Assembly: GCA_934168305.1 (NCBI GenBank)
Contig: CAKPNF010000020.1
Location: forward strand, 1-15,423
Length of the DNA: 15,423 nucleotides
Source of the DNA: an uncultured Clostridia bacterium
GTDB lineage: Bacteria > Bacillota > Clostridia > TANB77 > CAG-508
Direction: 5' to 3'
Made by a program: the position numbers and the translations under genes. This document shows, piece after piece, positions 7,927-15,285 of this stretch; position 1 is the first letter of the stretch; each line of letters opens with the position of its first letter. The notes below the pieces were generated by a model that did not search any database, had not been told where the DNA came from, and saw only the letters and a list, made by a program, of their open reading frames with translations.

Positions 7927-7967
7927 GGAGAGATTAGTTCTAAACTTTTCTCTCCCCTTTCTTTTTT
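7927..7967 (+). terminator. Terminator of the Cys-rich small gene
   Basis: GGAGAGA (7927-7933) pairs with TCTCTCC (7949-7955) around a 15-nt interior, followed by CC and the T-rich stretch 7958-7969. The T-rich side is on the + strand only, so it serves the small gene rather than topB, which ends at 7972 from the other side. Confidence 0.7.
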
Positions 7968-7971
7968 ATTG

Positions 7972-9924
7972 TTACATCTTTACGACCAATTTATTAAACT
8001 TAGAATTAATATAATTTTCAAGTTTAATCATAAACACTTGTGGCTCAATCTCCTTTTTTGCAACCATATCCAATCCTTTTTCCCAACTAGCAGTAAGTTT
8101 AGGATTAAGCATATCAGGCATAGAAAAATTAACAATATCATAAATAATTTCACCTTTATTGGTAGGAGTTATAATTTGAGTCTTTTTATTTATTTCAATA
8201 TATTTGATTCTTTCTAATTTTTCAATAATTCCACCACGAGTAGCACTTGTACCAATTCCAGCACCTTTTATTTGTTCACGAAGTTCCTCATCTTCGATAA
8301 GCTTTCCAGCATTCTCCATTGCAAGAATTATTGAACCAGAATTATATCTTGTTGGTGGTGATGTTTCCGCTTCTTTTATTTCATAGTTTTTAACTAAAAC
8401 ATCTTGTCCTTTTTTTAAATTTTTTAAAATTTCCAAATTGGTATCTTCTGCTTTCTCAATATTTTGTACATCATCTATAGGTTTTTCAGTTGTATTTTTT
8501 CCTATTGATCTTGCAATTTCTAAATATCCTCTATTAACACAAACCTTTCCACTTGCAAAAAAAGTCTCACCCTCCACATCAACAGTTACTTGTACTTTAT
8601 TATATTCTGCCGGTGGATAAAAAATTGCTAAAAATCTTTTAACTATAAGTTTATAAATCTGCTTTTGCAATTCAGGTAATTTATCATAATTCTCATATCC
8701 CTGACCTGTTGGAATAATTGCATAATGATCAGTAATTTTACTATCATTTACATATTTAGTTTTAGCTAAATTATTTGTTGGATATTTTTCCTCTACCATT
8801 TTCCTTACATAACCTTGTATTTCTTCATCATTAAATCCTTTAGCAATTCCGTTTAAATTTTTAGAAATTTCCTTTGCAACTGCTGTTGATAAAACCCTTG
8901 CATCTGTTCTAGGATATGTAACCAATTTCTTTTCATATAAATTTTGAATAACATCCAATGTCTCTTCTGGCTTTATTTTAAACCTTTTTGTGCACTCATT
9001 TTGAATCTCTGCTAAATTAAAAAGCAATGGTGCATTTTCTTTTTGTTTAGATTTTTTTAGTTCTGTAATTATTGCTTTTTTACCTTGTAATGAAACTATA
9101 AAATCCTTTGCCTTTTGTTCACTTTTGAATCCTGACTCATTATATAATAGTGGTGATTCAAATAATTTTGATTTTTCATTCACTTTCCATTCTGCTTTAA
9201 ATGCTGAATTTTCGTCACCAAATTCACCAACTATTTTATAATATTTTGTTTTAACAAAGTTTCTAATTTCTCTTTCTCTTGAAACTATCATTCCTAAAAC
9301 ACAAGTCATAACACGTCCAACAGAAATTGAAGCTTTTTCCTCATTTATTCTATTTGCCAATGTCCTGCCTTGAGTAATAGATAACAATCTTGAAAAATTA
9401 ATTCCTATTAAATAATCTTCCTTCGCCCTTAAATAAGCACTATCTGATAAACTGTCATATTCAGAAGAATCTTTAGCTTCTCTTATCCCTCTTAAAATTT
9501 CCTCTTCTGTTTGTGAATCTATCCACACTCTTTTTACTTTTGCCTTTGGATTTGGATGTGCCATCATCAAAACAAGTCTTTGGATATATTCTCCCTCTCG
9601 TCCAGAGTCTCCAGCATTGTATATTTCCTCTACATCTTCTCTTTGCATTAAGCTTTGAACAATATTAAATTGATTTTGAACATTTGATATTACTTCATAT
9701 TTCCACTCTTTAGGTATAAATGGCAATGTATCTAATCTCCAAAACTTTAGTTTTTCATCATATTTTTCAGGATAACTCATTGTTACTAAATGTCCTACAC
9801 ACCATGTTATTATCCATTCATTTGATTCAATGTATCCGTTTTTTCTAGGTGCTGTTATTTTTAACGCTTTTGCAAATTCCATTGCAACCGATGGTTTCTC
9901 TGTTATTAATAATTTTTTGCTCAT
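7972..9924 (-). CDS. topB: DNA topoisomerase III (type IA)
   Basis: Type IA topoisomerase that passes DNA strands through a transient single-strand break and helps resolve replication and recombination intermediates. The 650-residue length is that of typical TopB. The N-terminal Toprim domain starts LLITEKPSVA. The catalytic tyrosine is Y337 in TYPRTD, with R339 beside it. The family segment SVGRVMTCVLG lies between them and the C-terminal part has the expected PPTRYN and GIGTSATRGGIIEKL motifs. No C-terminal zinc-ribbon repeats are present. The acidic Toprim triad reads D106-S-G108-R-E110, with Gly where most type IA enzymes have a second Asp. The start at 9924 has AGGAA at 9931-9935; a longer frame reaches 10056 but runs through the promoter region and lacks a site. 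Divergent from leuS. A plasmid-type paralogue is the alternative, but no mobile genes are nearby. Confidence 0.9.
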   Translation of the reverse strand: MSKKLLITEKPSVAMEFAKALKITAPRKNGYIESNEWIITWCVGHLVTMSYPEKYDEKLKFWRLDTLPFIPKEWKYEVISNVQNQFNIVQSLMQREDVEEIYNAGDSGREGEYIQRLVLMMAHPNPKAKVKRVWIDSQTEEEILRGIREAKDSSEYDSLSDSAYLRAKEDYLIGINFSRLLSITQGRTLANRINEEKASISVGRVMTCVLGMIVSREREIRNFVKTKYYKIVGEFGDENSAFKAEWKVNEKSKLFESPLLYNESGFKSEQKAKDFIVSLQGKKAIITELKKSKQKENAPLLFNLAEIQNECTKRFKIKPEETLDVIQNLYEKKLVTYPRTDARVLSTAVAKEISKNLNGIAKGFNDEEIQGYVRKMVEEKYPTNNLAKTKYVNDSKITDHYAIIPTGQGYENYDKLPELQKQIYKLIVKRFLAIFYPPAEYNKVQVTVDVEGETFFASGKVCVNRGYLEIARSIGKNTTEKPIDDVQNIEKAEDTNLEILKNLKKGQDVLVKNYEIKEAETSPPTRYNSGSIILAMENAGKLIEDEELREQIKGAGIGTSATRGGIIEKLERIKYIEINKKTQIITPTNKGEIIYDIVNFSMPDMLNPKLTASWEKGLDMVAKKEIEPQVFMIKLENYINSKFNKLVVKM

Positions 9925-9984
9925 TTTATCTTCCTTTTTTATAAATTTGCATTTTATTTTATTACCTTTTTGGTATTCTATCAC

Positions 9985-10014
9985 ATTATATTTTATTTGT
10001 AAATTTAAATGTAA
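9985..10014 (-). promoter_or_regulatory. Possible topB promoter
   Basis: Read on the - strand, a perfect -10 TATAAT lies at 9985-9990. The best -35 at a suitable distance is the weak TTACAT (10009-10014, 18-bp spacer). The leader to the ATG at 9924 is about 55 nt and includes a short inverted repeat, TACC/GGTA, around a T-run near 9963-9974. Confidence 0.45.
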
Positions 10015-10022
10015 CAAATCCC

Positions 10023-10051
10023 TTGAAACATAGACTTTTTTGTTATATAAT
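10023..10051 (+). promoter_or_regulatory. SigA-type promoter of leuS
   Basis: -35 TTGAAA (10023-10028), 17-bp spacer, -10 TATAAT (10046-10051). Transcription should start near 10058, giving a leader of about 43 nt, too short for a T-box. Confidence 0.8.
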
Positions 10052-10100
10052 AACAATTATCAAGAAATAAAACGGTTTAAATAATGAAAGGAGCAAAAAA

Positions 10101-12509
10101 ATGGCTTACAATTTTAAAGAAATAGAAAAAAAATGGCAAGAAAAATGGGACAAAGAAGGAACATTTAATGCCAAAGATGATTATACAATGAAAAAATGGT
10201 ATGGACTAATAGAATTCCCATATCCATCAGGACAAGGATTACATGTTGGACATCCACGTAGTTACACAGCTTTGGACATAATTGCAAGAAAGAGAAGATT
10301 ACAAGGATATAATGTCTTATTTCCAATAGGATTTGACGCATTTGGTCTACCTGCTGAAAACTACGCAATAAAGACAAACGTACATCCTAAAATAACAACA
10401 GCTCAAAACATAGCTCACTTTACAGAGCAATTAAAATCATTAGGATTTTCTTTTGACTGGTCTAGAAAAATAGACACAACAGACCCTAAATATTATAAAT
10501 GGACACAATGGATTTTCATCCAATTATATAAACATGGTCTAGCATATAAAACAACAATGCCTATTAACTTCTGTACAGGATGTAAAGTTGGTCTAGCAAA
10601 CGAAGAGGTAGTTAATGGTGTTTGTGAAAGATGTGGAAGTCCTGTTGTTCAAAAGGAAAAATCTGAATGGATGCTTAAAATTACTGATTATGCTCAAAAA
10701 TTAATTGATGACTTAGACGATATTGACTTTTTAGAGAAAATTAAAACACAACAAAAAAATTGGATTGGAAGATCAGAAGGTGCAGAAGTTAATTTCAAAA
10801 TTGCTAATATGGATAAAAATTTAACTGTTTACACAACAAGACCTGATACTTTATTTGGTGCAACTTATATGGTTATCTCACCAGAACATCCAATTTTAAA
10901 AGAGTTAGAAGATAAGATTGAAAACTTAGACGAAGTTCAAGAATATCAAAAACAAGCTAGTTTAAAATCTGCTTTTGAGCGTTCTGAGTTAAATAAAGAA
11001 AAAACTGGTGTTGAAATTAAAGGTATTACAGCTATAAATCCATTAACAAATAAAGAAATTCCTGTTTGGATTTCAGATTATGTTTTAATTACTTATGGTA
11101 CTGGTGCAATAATGGCTGTTCCTGCTCATGATACTCGTGATTATGAATTTGCTAAAAAATTCAATTTACCAATTGTTCAAGTTGTTGATGGTGAAAATGT
11201 TGATTTATCAAAAGAAGCATTTACAGATGTTGAAACAGGTAAACTTATCAATTCTGATTTCTTAAACGGATTAGAAGTTGCCGAGGCCAAAAAGACTGTA
11301 ATAAAATATTTAGAAGATAATAACATTGGTACTAAAAAAATTAATTACAAATTACGTGACTGGGTATTTTCTCGTCAAAGATACTGGGGTGAACCTATTC
11401 CAATGGTTTACTGTGAAGATTGTGGTTGGGTTCCACTTGACGAAAAAGATTTACCTTTAAGATTACCAGAAGTTGAAGAATTTACACCAGGAGAAAATGG
11501 TGAATCACCTTTAGCAAAACAAACAGACTGGATTAATACAACTTGTCCTCATTGTGGTAAACCTGCAAAAAGAGAAACAGACACAATGCCTCAATGGGCT
11601 GGTTCTTCTTGGTATTTCCTAAGATACATGGACCCACATAATGATAAAGAACTTGCATCAAAAGAAGCTTTAGAATATTGGTCACCTGTTGACTGGTATA
11701 ATGGTGGAATGGAACATACTACTTTACACTTGTTATATTCAAGATTTTGGCATAAATTCTTATATGATATTGGAGTTGTTCCAACAAAAGAACCATATCA
11801 AAAACGTACTTCTCATGGTATGATTTTAGGAACAAATGGTGAAAAAATGTCTAAATCAAAAGGAAACGTTATCAATCCAGACGACATAGTAAATGAATTT
11901 GGTGCTGATACTTTCAGAGTTTATGAAATGTTTATGGGACCATTTGACCAAGTTGCTGCATGGTCTATGGAAAGTATCCGTGGATGTGGTAAATTCTTAG
12001 ACAGAGTTTGGAATATGCAAAATATGTTAGTCGATGGTGATACATATTCACCAGAAGCTGAAAAAATGATGCATAAAGCAATTAAAAAAGTTTCACAAGA
12101 TATTGAAGATATGAAGTTCAATACTTCTGTATCTACATTTATGACAATGGTTAACGAATTCTATAAAATTGGTAAAATTAATAAAGCTGAATTTAAAACA
12201 TTCTTAACTTTATTAAATCCATTTGCACCTCACATCACAGAAGAACTTAATAAAATTGCTGGTTTTGAAGCTGATGTTTCTACATATGCATGGCCAGAAT
12301 ATGATGAAGCTAAAACTGTTGATGATGAAATAACTTTACCTATTCAATTTAATGGTAAATTAAAAGCAACTATTACTATTTCTGTTGATGAAGATGAATC
12401 TTCTGTTAAAGAAAAAGTTCATAATGCTATTGATTCAAAATTAGATGGTAAAACTATTGTTAAAGAGATTTATGTTAAAAATAAAATTTATAACATAGTT
12501 GTAAAATAA
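10101..12509 (+). CDS. leuS: Leucyl-tRNA synthetase
   Basis: Class I aminoacyl-tRNA synthetase that attaches leucine to tRNA-Leu in the cytoplasm. The 802 residues match bacterial LeuRS. Visible landmarks in order: the HIGH-type motif H48-V-G-H51 after PYPSGQGL; a first Cys4 zinc module (C158, C161, C175, C178); the CP1 editing domain with the Thr-rich TTRPDT (245-250) and editing Asp D344 in AHDTRDYEFA; a second Cys4 zinc module (C438, C441, C482, C485); WAGSSWYFLRYMDP; the KMSKS loop (582-586, KMSKS exactly); then the anticodon-binding helical domain and the C-terminal domain. Editing residues are intact, so proofreading is expected. AAGGAG (10088-10093) sits 7 nt before the ATG. Single-gene unit with its own promoter and terminator. 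No T-box leader is present, unlike many Firmicute synthetase genes. Confidence 0.97.
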   Translation: MAYNFKEIEKKWQEKWDKEGTFNAKDDYTMKKWYGLIEFPYPSGQGLHVGHPRSYTALDIIARKRRLQGYNVLFPIGFDAFGLPAENYAIKTNVHPKITTAQNIAHFTEQLKSLGFSFDWSRKIDTTDPKYYKWTQWIFIQLYKHGLAYKTTMPINFCTGCKVGLANEEVVNGVCERCGSPVVQKEKSEWMLKITDYAQKLIDDLDDIDFLEKIKTQQKNWIGRSEGAEVNFKIANMDKNLTVYTTRPDTLFGATYMVISPEHPILKELEDKIENLDEVQEYQKQASLKSAFERSELNKEKTGVEIKGITAINPLTNKEIPVWISDYVLITYGTGAIMAVPAHDTRDYEFAKKFNLPIVQVVDGENVDLSKEAFTDVETGKLINSDFLNGLEVAEAKKTVIKYLEDNNIGTKKINYKLRDWVFSRQRYWGEPIPMVYCEDCGWVPLDEKDLPLRLPEVEEFTPGENGESPLAKQTDWINTTCPHCGKPAKRETDTMPQWAGSSWYFLRYMDPHNDKELASKEALEYWSPVDWYNGGMEHTTLHLLYSRFWHKFLYDIGVVPTKEPYQKRTSHGMILGTNGEKMSKSKGNVINPDDIVNEFGADTFRVYEMFMGPFDQVAAWSMESIRGCGKFLDRVWNMQNMLVDGDTYSPEAEKMMHKAIKKVSQDIEDMKFNTSVSTFMTMVNEFYKIGKINKAEFKTFLTLLNPFAPHITEELNKIAGFEADVSTYAWPEYDEAKTVDDEITLPIQFNGKLKATITISVDEDESSVKEKVHNAIDSKLDGKTIVKEIYVKNKIYNIVVK

Positions 12510-12557
12510 AATTTTATCCCCTATTGAATTTTAATGTTCATAGGGGATAAAATTTTA
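12507..12557 (+). terminator. leuS terminator hairpin starting at the stop codon
   Basis: Two perfect 18-nt arms (12507-12524 and 12540-12557) with a CCCC/GGGG core flanked by A/T pairs, and a 15-nt loop. The left arm begins with the leuS TAA. There is no long T-run after the stem; the only T tract is TTTT at 12553-12556 in the right arm, so termination may use the shorter GC core followed by that tract. Confidence 0.7.
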
Positions 12558-12560
12558 AGC

Positions 12561-12570
12561 CTCCTAGGAG
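12561..12570. repeat. Perfect 10-bp palindrome CTCCTAGGAG
   Basis: A self-complementary CTCCTAGGAG with no spacer, 3 bp after the leuS hairpin. It is too short and loopless to fold well as RNA. It could be a dimeric protein site or simply the residue of an old terminator. No partner copy was seen in the window. Confidence 0.35.
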
Positions 12571-12607
12571 ACCCTGAGCATAAACAACATAAATATTTCG
12601 TACAGAA

Positions 12608-12658
12608 CTGTAACCAAAACTTAATATTTTCTTAACATTTTTGTAATATATATTGACT
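12608..12658 (+). promoter_or_regulatory. Direct repeats with 11-bp period resembling a Pho box
   Basis: Four 7-mers separated by exactly 4 bp: CTGTAAC (12608), ACTTAAT (12619), TCTTAAC (12630), TTGTAAT (12641); a weaker fifth, ATTGACT, follows at 12652. The 7+4 spacing and the CTGTnAn or TTAACA-like units match the known arrangement of PhoB/PhoP operators. The array ends 10 bp before a TATAAT, the position expected for an activator site replacing a -35. AT-rich background makes chance matches possible, so the regulator assignment is inference. Confidence 0.4.
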
Positions 12659-12681
12659 TATTTTATTATATAATATATCTA
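12653..12681 (+). promoter_or_regulatory. Promoter region of the HExxH gene
   Basis: Two readings are possible. One uses TTGACT (12653-12658), a 17-bp spacer and a poor -10 TATCTA (12676-12681). The other uses the perfect TATAAT at 12669-12674, which has no -35 at normal distance and would need an activator bound at the repeats upstream. Confidence 0.5.
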
Positions 12682-12703
12682 GTAAAAATTTAAGGAGAAA
12701 TTT

Positions 12704-13807
12704 ATGAGTGTAGAATCAGATTTAAAAAAAGACGGAATTGAAGTTATAAAAAAATTAGACACATTAAGAGTAAACTCAATCGCAAGAACTGTATCTATCA
12801 GTCTATGCGAAACATTTCCCAATTATAACCTTAATCAAAATGACTTATTTATAAAATTATCAAGATTAGATATGTATATTGCCAAAATGCCCGAAGGTAT
12901 GGCAGAAGCAAATTACTTTTATAAAAACAGCTCAATATATTTCAATGAACGAATTGATGATGAAGATTTAGAAGAATTTGCAATACATGAATGTATACAC
13001 TATATTCAAGAAGTTAAAGACAAAAAAAATTATTTATTAAGAATGGGACTTTGCGACTATACAGAATTTAAAATATACGGTTTAGGTTTAAACGAAGCAG
13101 CAGTTCAACTAATGTCTTCAAAAGTATTAGCAATTCCAAAAGAATACGTTAAATACTTTAGTATTTCTTTTGAAACTACTAGTCCTACATATTATCCATT
13201 AGAATGTTGTTTAGTAAATCAACTTGCATATATTGTTGGTGAAGATATTCTTTTTGAAAGTACAATAAACAGCAATGATAACTTTAAAAAGAAAATAATT
13301 GAACTTACAAGTTATAAATCATTTATGGAGATACAAAATTCAATTGATGACATTCTAACTGCCGAAGAAGAAATTATAAAAATAAATAATAAAATTCTTA
13401 AGATTGATGATAGAAATAAAAAAGTAGACAATATGATAAAAAAAATAAATTCCTTAAAGAAAGATATTACTTCTACATTTTTACATACACAAAATATTAT
13501 TATTTCTAGCTATTTTAATAAAGCATTTCATAGAATTAACAACTTAGAAGATGTTGAAAACTATAGAAGAAAATTATATAATTTTAAGGACTATTTAGGC
13601 TCTACTGAAGGTTATACTTATTTTAATGACTATTATGTTGATAAAATGGTAGATTTAGAAGATAAATATAATTTATTAGAAAATGGTATAAATGATAACT
13701 CTTTATACTTAATAAAAAGAAAAGAATCAAAAATTTTAAAGTTTTTTAGATATATTAGAAAAATTTTTATTCAAGAAGAAAAAAGAGAAAGGGATAATAT
13801 TAATTAA
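12704..13807 (+). CDS. Unrecognised protein with HExxH...E zinc-peptidase signature
   Basis: I do not recognise this family. The 367-residue product has no signal peptide or clear membrane helix, so it is probably cytoplasmic. Residues 95-99 read HECIH inside an otherwise conserved-looking helix (EEFAIHECIHYIQE), and N130-E131 in GLNEAAVQL lies 32 residues later; HExxH followed by a downstream Glu is the gluzincin zinc-binding arrangement, so a metallopeptidase is plausible but unproven. A coiled-coil, Lys/Ile/Asn-rich section covers about 200-255. The C-terminus is strongly basic (KESKILKFFRYIRKIF). AAGGAG at 12692-12697 supports the start, with 6 nt before the ATG. It stands alone, between leuS and the convergent oxidoreductase, whose reading frame it overlaps by 4 bp. 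The repeats upstream suggest dedicated regulation. Substrate and role are unknown. Confidence 0.75.
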   Translation: MSVESDLKKDGIEVIKKLDTLRVNSIARTVSISLCETFPNYNLNQNDLFIKLSRLDMYIAKMPEGMAEANYFYKNSSIYFNERIDDEDLEEFAIHECIHYIQEVKDKKNYLLRMGLCDYTEFKIYGLGLNEAAVQLMSSKVLAIPKEYVKYFSISFETTSPTYYPLECCLVNQLAYIVGEDILFESTINSNDNFKKKIIELTSYKSFMEIQNSIDDILTAEEEIIKINNKILKIDDRNKKVDNMIKKINSLKKDITSTFLHTQNIIISSYFNKAFHRINNLEDVENYRRKLYNFKDYLGSTEGYTYFNDYYVDKMVDLEDKYNLLENGINDNSLYLIKRKESKILKFFRYIRKIFIQEEKRERDNIN

Positions 13808-13820
13808 AATCCCTTTCTCT
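13784..13820. terminator. Bidirectional terminator between the HExxH gene and the oxidoreductase
   Basis: AGAGAAAGGGAT (13784-13795) pairs with ATCCCTTTCTCT (13809-13820) around a 13-nt A/T loop. On the + strand CTTTT follows; on the - strand the complement of the A-run at 13779-13783 follows. Both convergent genes end inside it. Confidence 0.75.
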
Positions 13821-15082
13821 CTTTTAAATATTCTTTAATACTATTTGCTGCATCTCTTCCTGAACGTGCTGCCCATGCCACTGTTCCCTTACATCCAGCT
13901 AAATCTCCTCCTGCAAATATTTTTTCATTTGAACTTTGATATCTTTCATTAACATATATATTTCCCCATTTATTTAATGTAAGCCCTAAATATAACACCT
14001 CATCAGATACAGTACTTCCTAATGCCATTACAACATAATCTGTATCTATTTCATAGTTACTACCTTCGATATTTATCGGTACAGGTCTAGACTCTTCGTC
14101 CTTTTGAACTAGTTTTGTTTTTATTAATTCCAGTTTTTCTACCTTTTTATTTCCTTTTATTTCTACAACATTATTTTGAAATAAAAAATTTATACCTTCT
14201 TGTTTTGCCTCTTCTATCTCTTTTAGCTCTGCTGGCATTTGTTCTTCAGCTCTTCTATAAATTATCTTTACATCTTTTGCTCCGTAGTTTCTTTATTGTC
14301 CTAGCACAATCCATTGCAACATTTCCACCACCAATTACAGCTACAATCTTACCTTCATAATTTGGATGTATATTGTATTCTAAAAGTTCATTACCTCCAT
14401 ATACACCTTCTAATTCTTCTCCTTTTACCCCCATTTTCGAAGGTTTATTTGCACCAATTGATAAGAATATAGCATCATAGTTTCGCTCTAATTCTTCTAG
14501 CCTCAAATTTTTTCCTAATTCTTTATTATATTTTACTTTTATTCCTAAACTTAATATTCTATTCACTGTTTCTTTAACTATTTCTTTTGGCAATCTAAAT
14601 TCTGGTATTCCATGTATTAATAATCCACCCAAATAATCATATTTCTCATATATGGTAACATCTACTCCATCTTTAGCTAAAAATGCACCACATGTTAATC
14701 CTGCTGGTCCCCCTCCTATTATTGCTACCTTTTTATTTGCAAATTCTGATTTTTCTTGCATGTCTATTACATCTTTTAAATTATATTTTTCTTCAACTGC
14801 CTTTTCAAAAATAAAGTTTTCAATATCTCCTATATCTACTGGTTTTCCTTTTATTCCTCTTACACAGCTTCCTTGGCATTGCTTCATATGTGGACATATT
14901 TTTCCACATACTCCTGGCAATACAGTTGTCTCTGATAATATTTTATATGCTTCTTTATATTTTTCTTCCTTAACAGATTTTATAAATTCTGGAATATTGT
15001 TATTTAATGGACATCCCTTTTGTGAACATGGTTTTATCTTACAGTTTAAGCAATAATTTACTTTTTCATCTATTTCTTTCAT
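13804..15082 (-). pseudogene. Frameshifted glutamate-synthase-small-subunit-like FAD/Fe-S oxidoreductase
   Basis: Relative of GltD, the NADPH-oxidising small subunit of glutamate synthase, and of similar flavoprotein electron-transfer subunits. The first part (15082 to 14255, 275 codons) holds eight N-terminal Cys that suit two [4Fe-4S] clusters (C11, C14, C19, C24, C59, C63, C69, C73), an FAD site GGGPAG (123-128) and a nucleotide site GGGNVA (251-256). It then runs into a stop. The second part (14238 to 13804) continues the family with MPAELKEIEEA and FAGGDLAG...TVAWAARSGRDAA. Omitting one base near 14284 joins them as KKL-GAKDVKIIYRRAEEQ-MPAEL, which restores a 425-residue protein. GAGG at 15088-15091 supports the start. 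No large subunit gene is adjacent. A real mutation and a sequencing error both fit; no slippery sequence is visible. Confidence 0.85.
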
Positions 15083-15107
15083 ATTATCCTCACTTTTGTT
15101 TTTTTAT

Positions 15108-15136
15108 ATTTTATTACAAAAAATAAAACAAGTCAA
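15108..15136 (-). promoter_or_regulatory. Promoter of the oxidoreductase gene
   Basis: Read on the - strand: -35 TTGACT (15131-15136), 17-bp spacer, -10 TAAAAT (15108-15113), about 25 bp before the start codon at 15082. One mismatch to consensus in each box. Confidence 0.65.
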
Positions 15137-15285
15137 TTGAACCAATTACTTATTTTATTACATTATGTTACAGTTCATTGAGAAATGATTATGTTGTTAA
15201 AGCCTTGGCTCTCCATATGATGCTTTAATTTTAATACCTATCTTTTCATTTCATTCAAAAAGAAAAGCTAGTACAAGAAAATAAG

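Noticed and set aside
9925..10100. T-box leader controlling leuS
   Set aside because: The predicted leader is about 43 nt, with no specifier stem, T-box sequence or terminator/antiterminator pair.
10057..10100. Inverted sequence around the leuS leader as an attenuator
   Set aside because: Only short AT pairings are possible and no T-run follows.
12608..12658. CRISPR-like or tandem repeat array
   Set aside because: Units are 7 bp with 4-bp gaps and degenerate, much too short for CRISPR; an operator is the better reading.
14265..14295. Programmed ribosomal frameshift in the oxidoreductase
   Set aside because: No slippery heptamer or downstream stimulatory structure is visible and this family is not known to use recoding.
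14255..15082. Two separate genes for the oxidoreductase halves
   Set aside because: The second half has no ribosome site at its ATG, and removing one base restores the exact family sequence across the junction.
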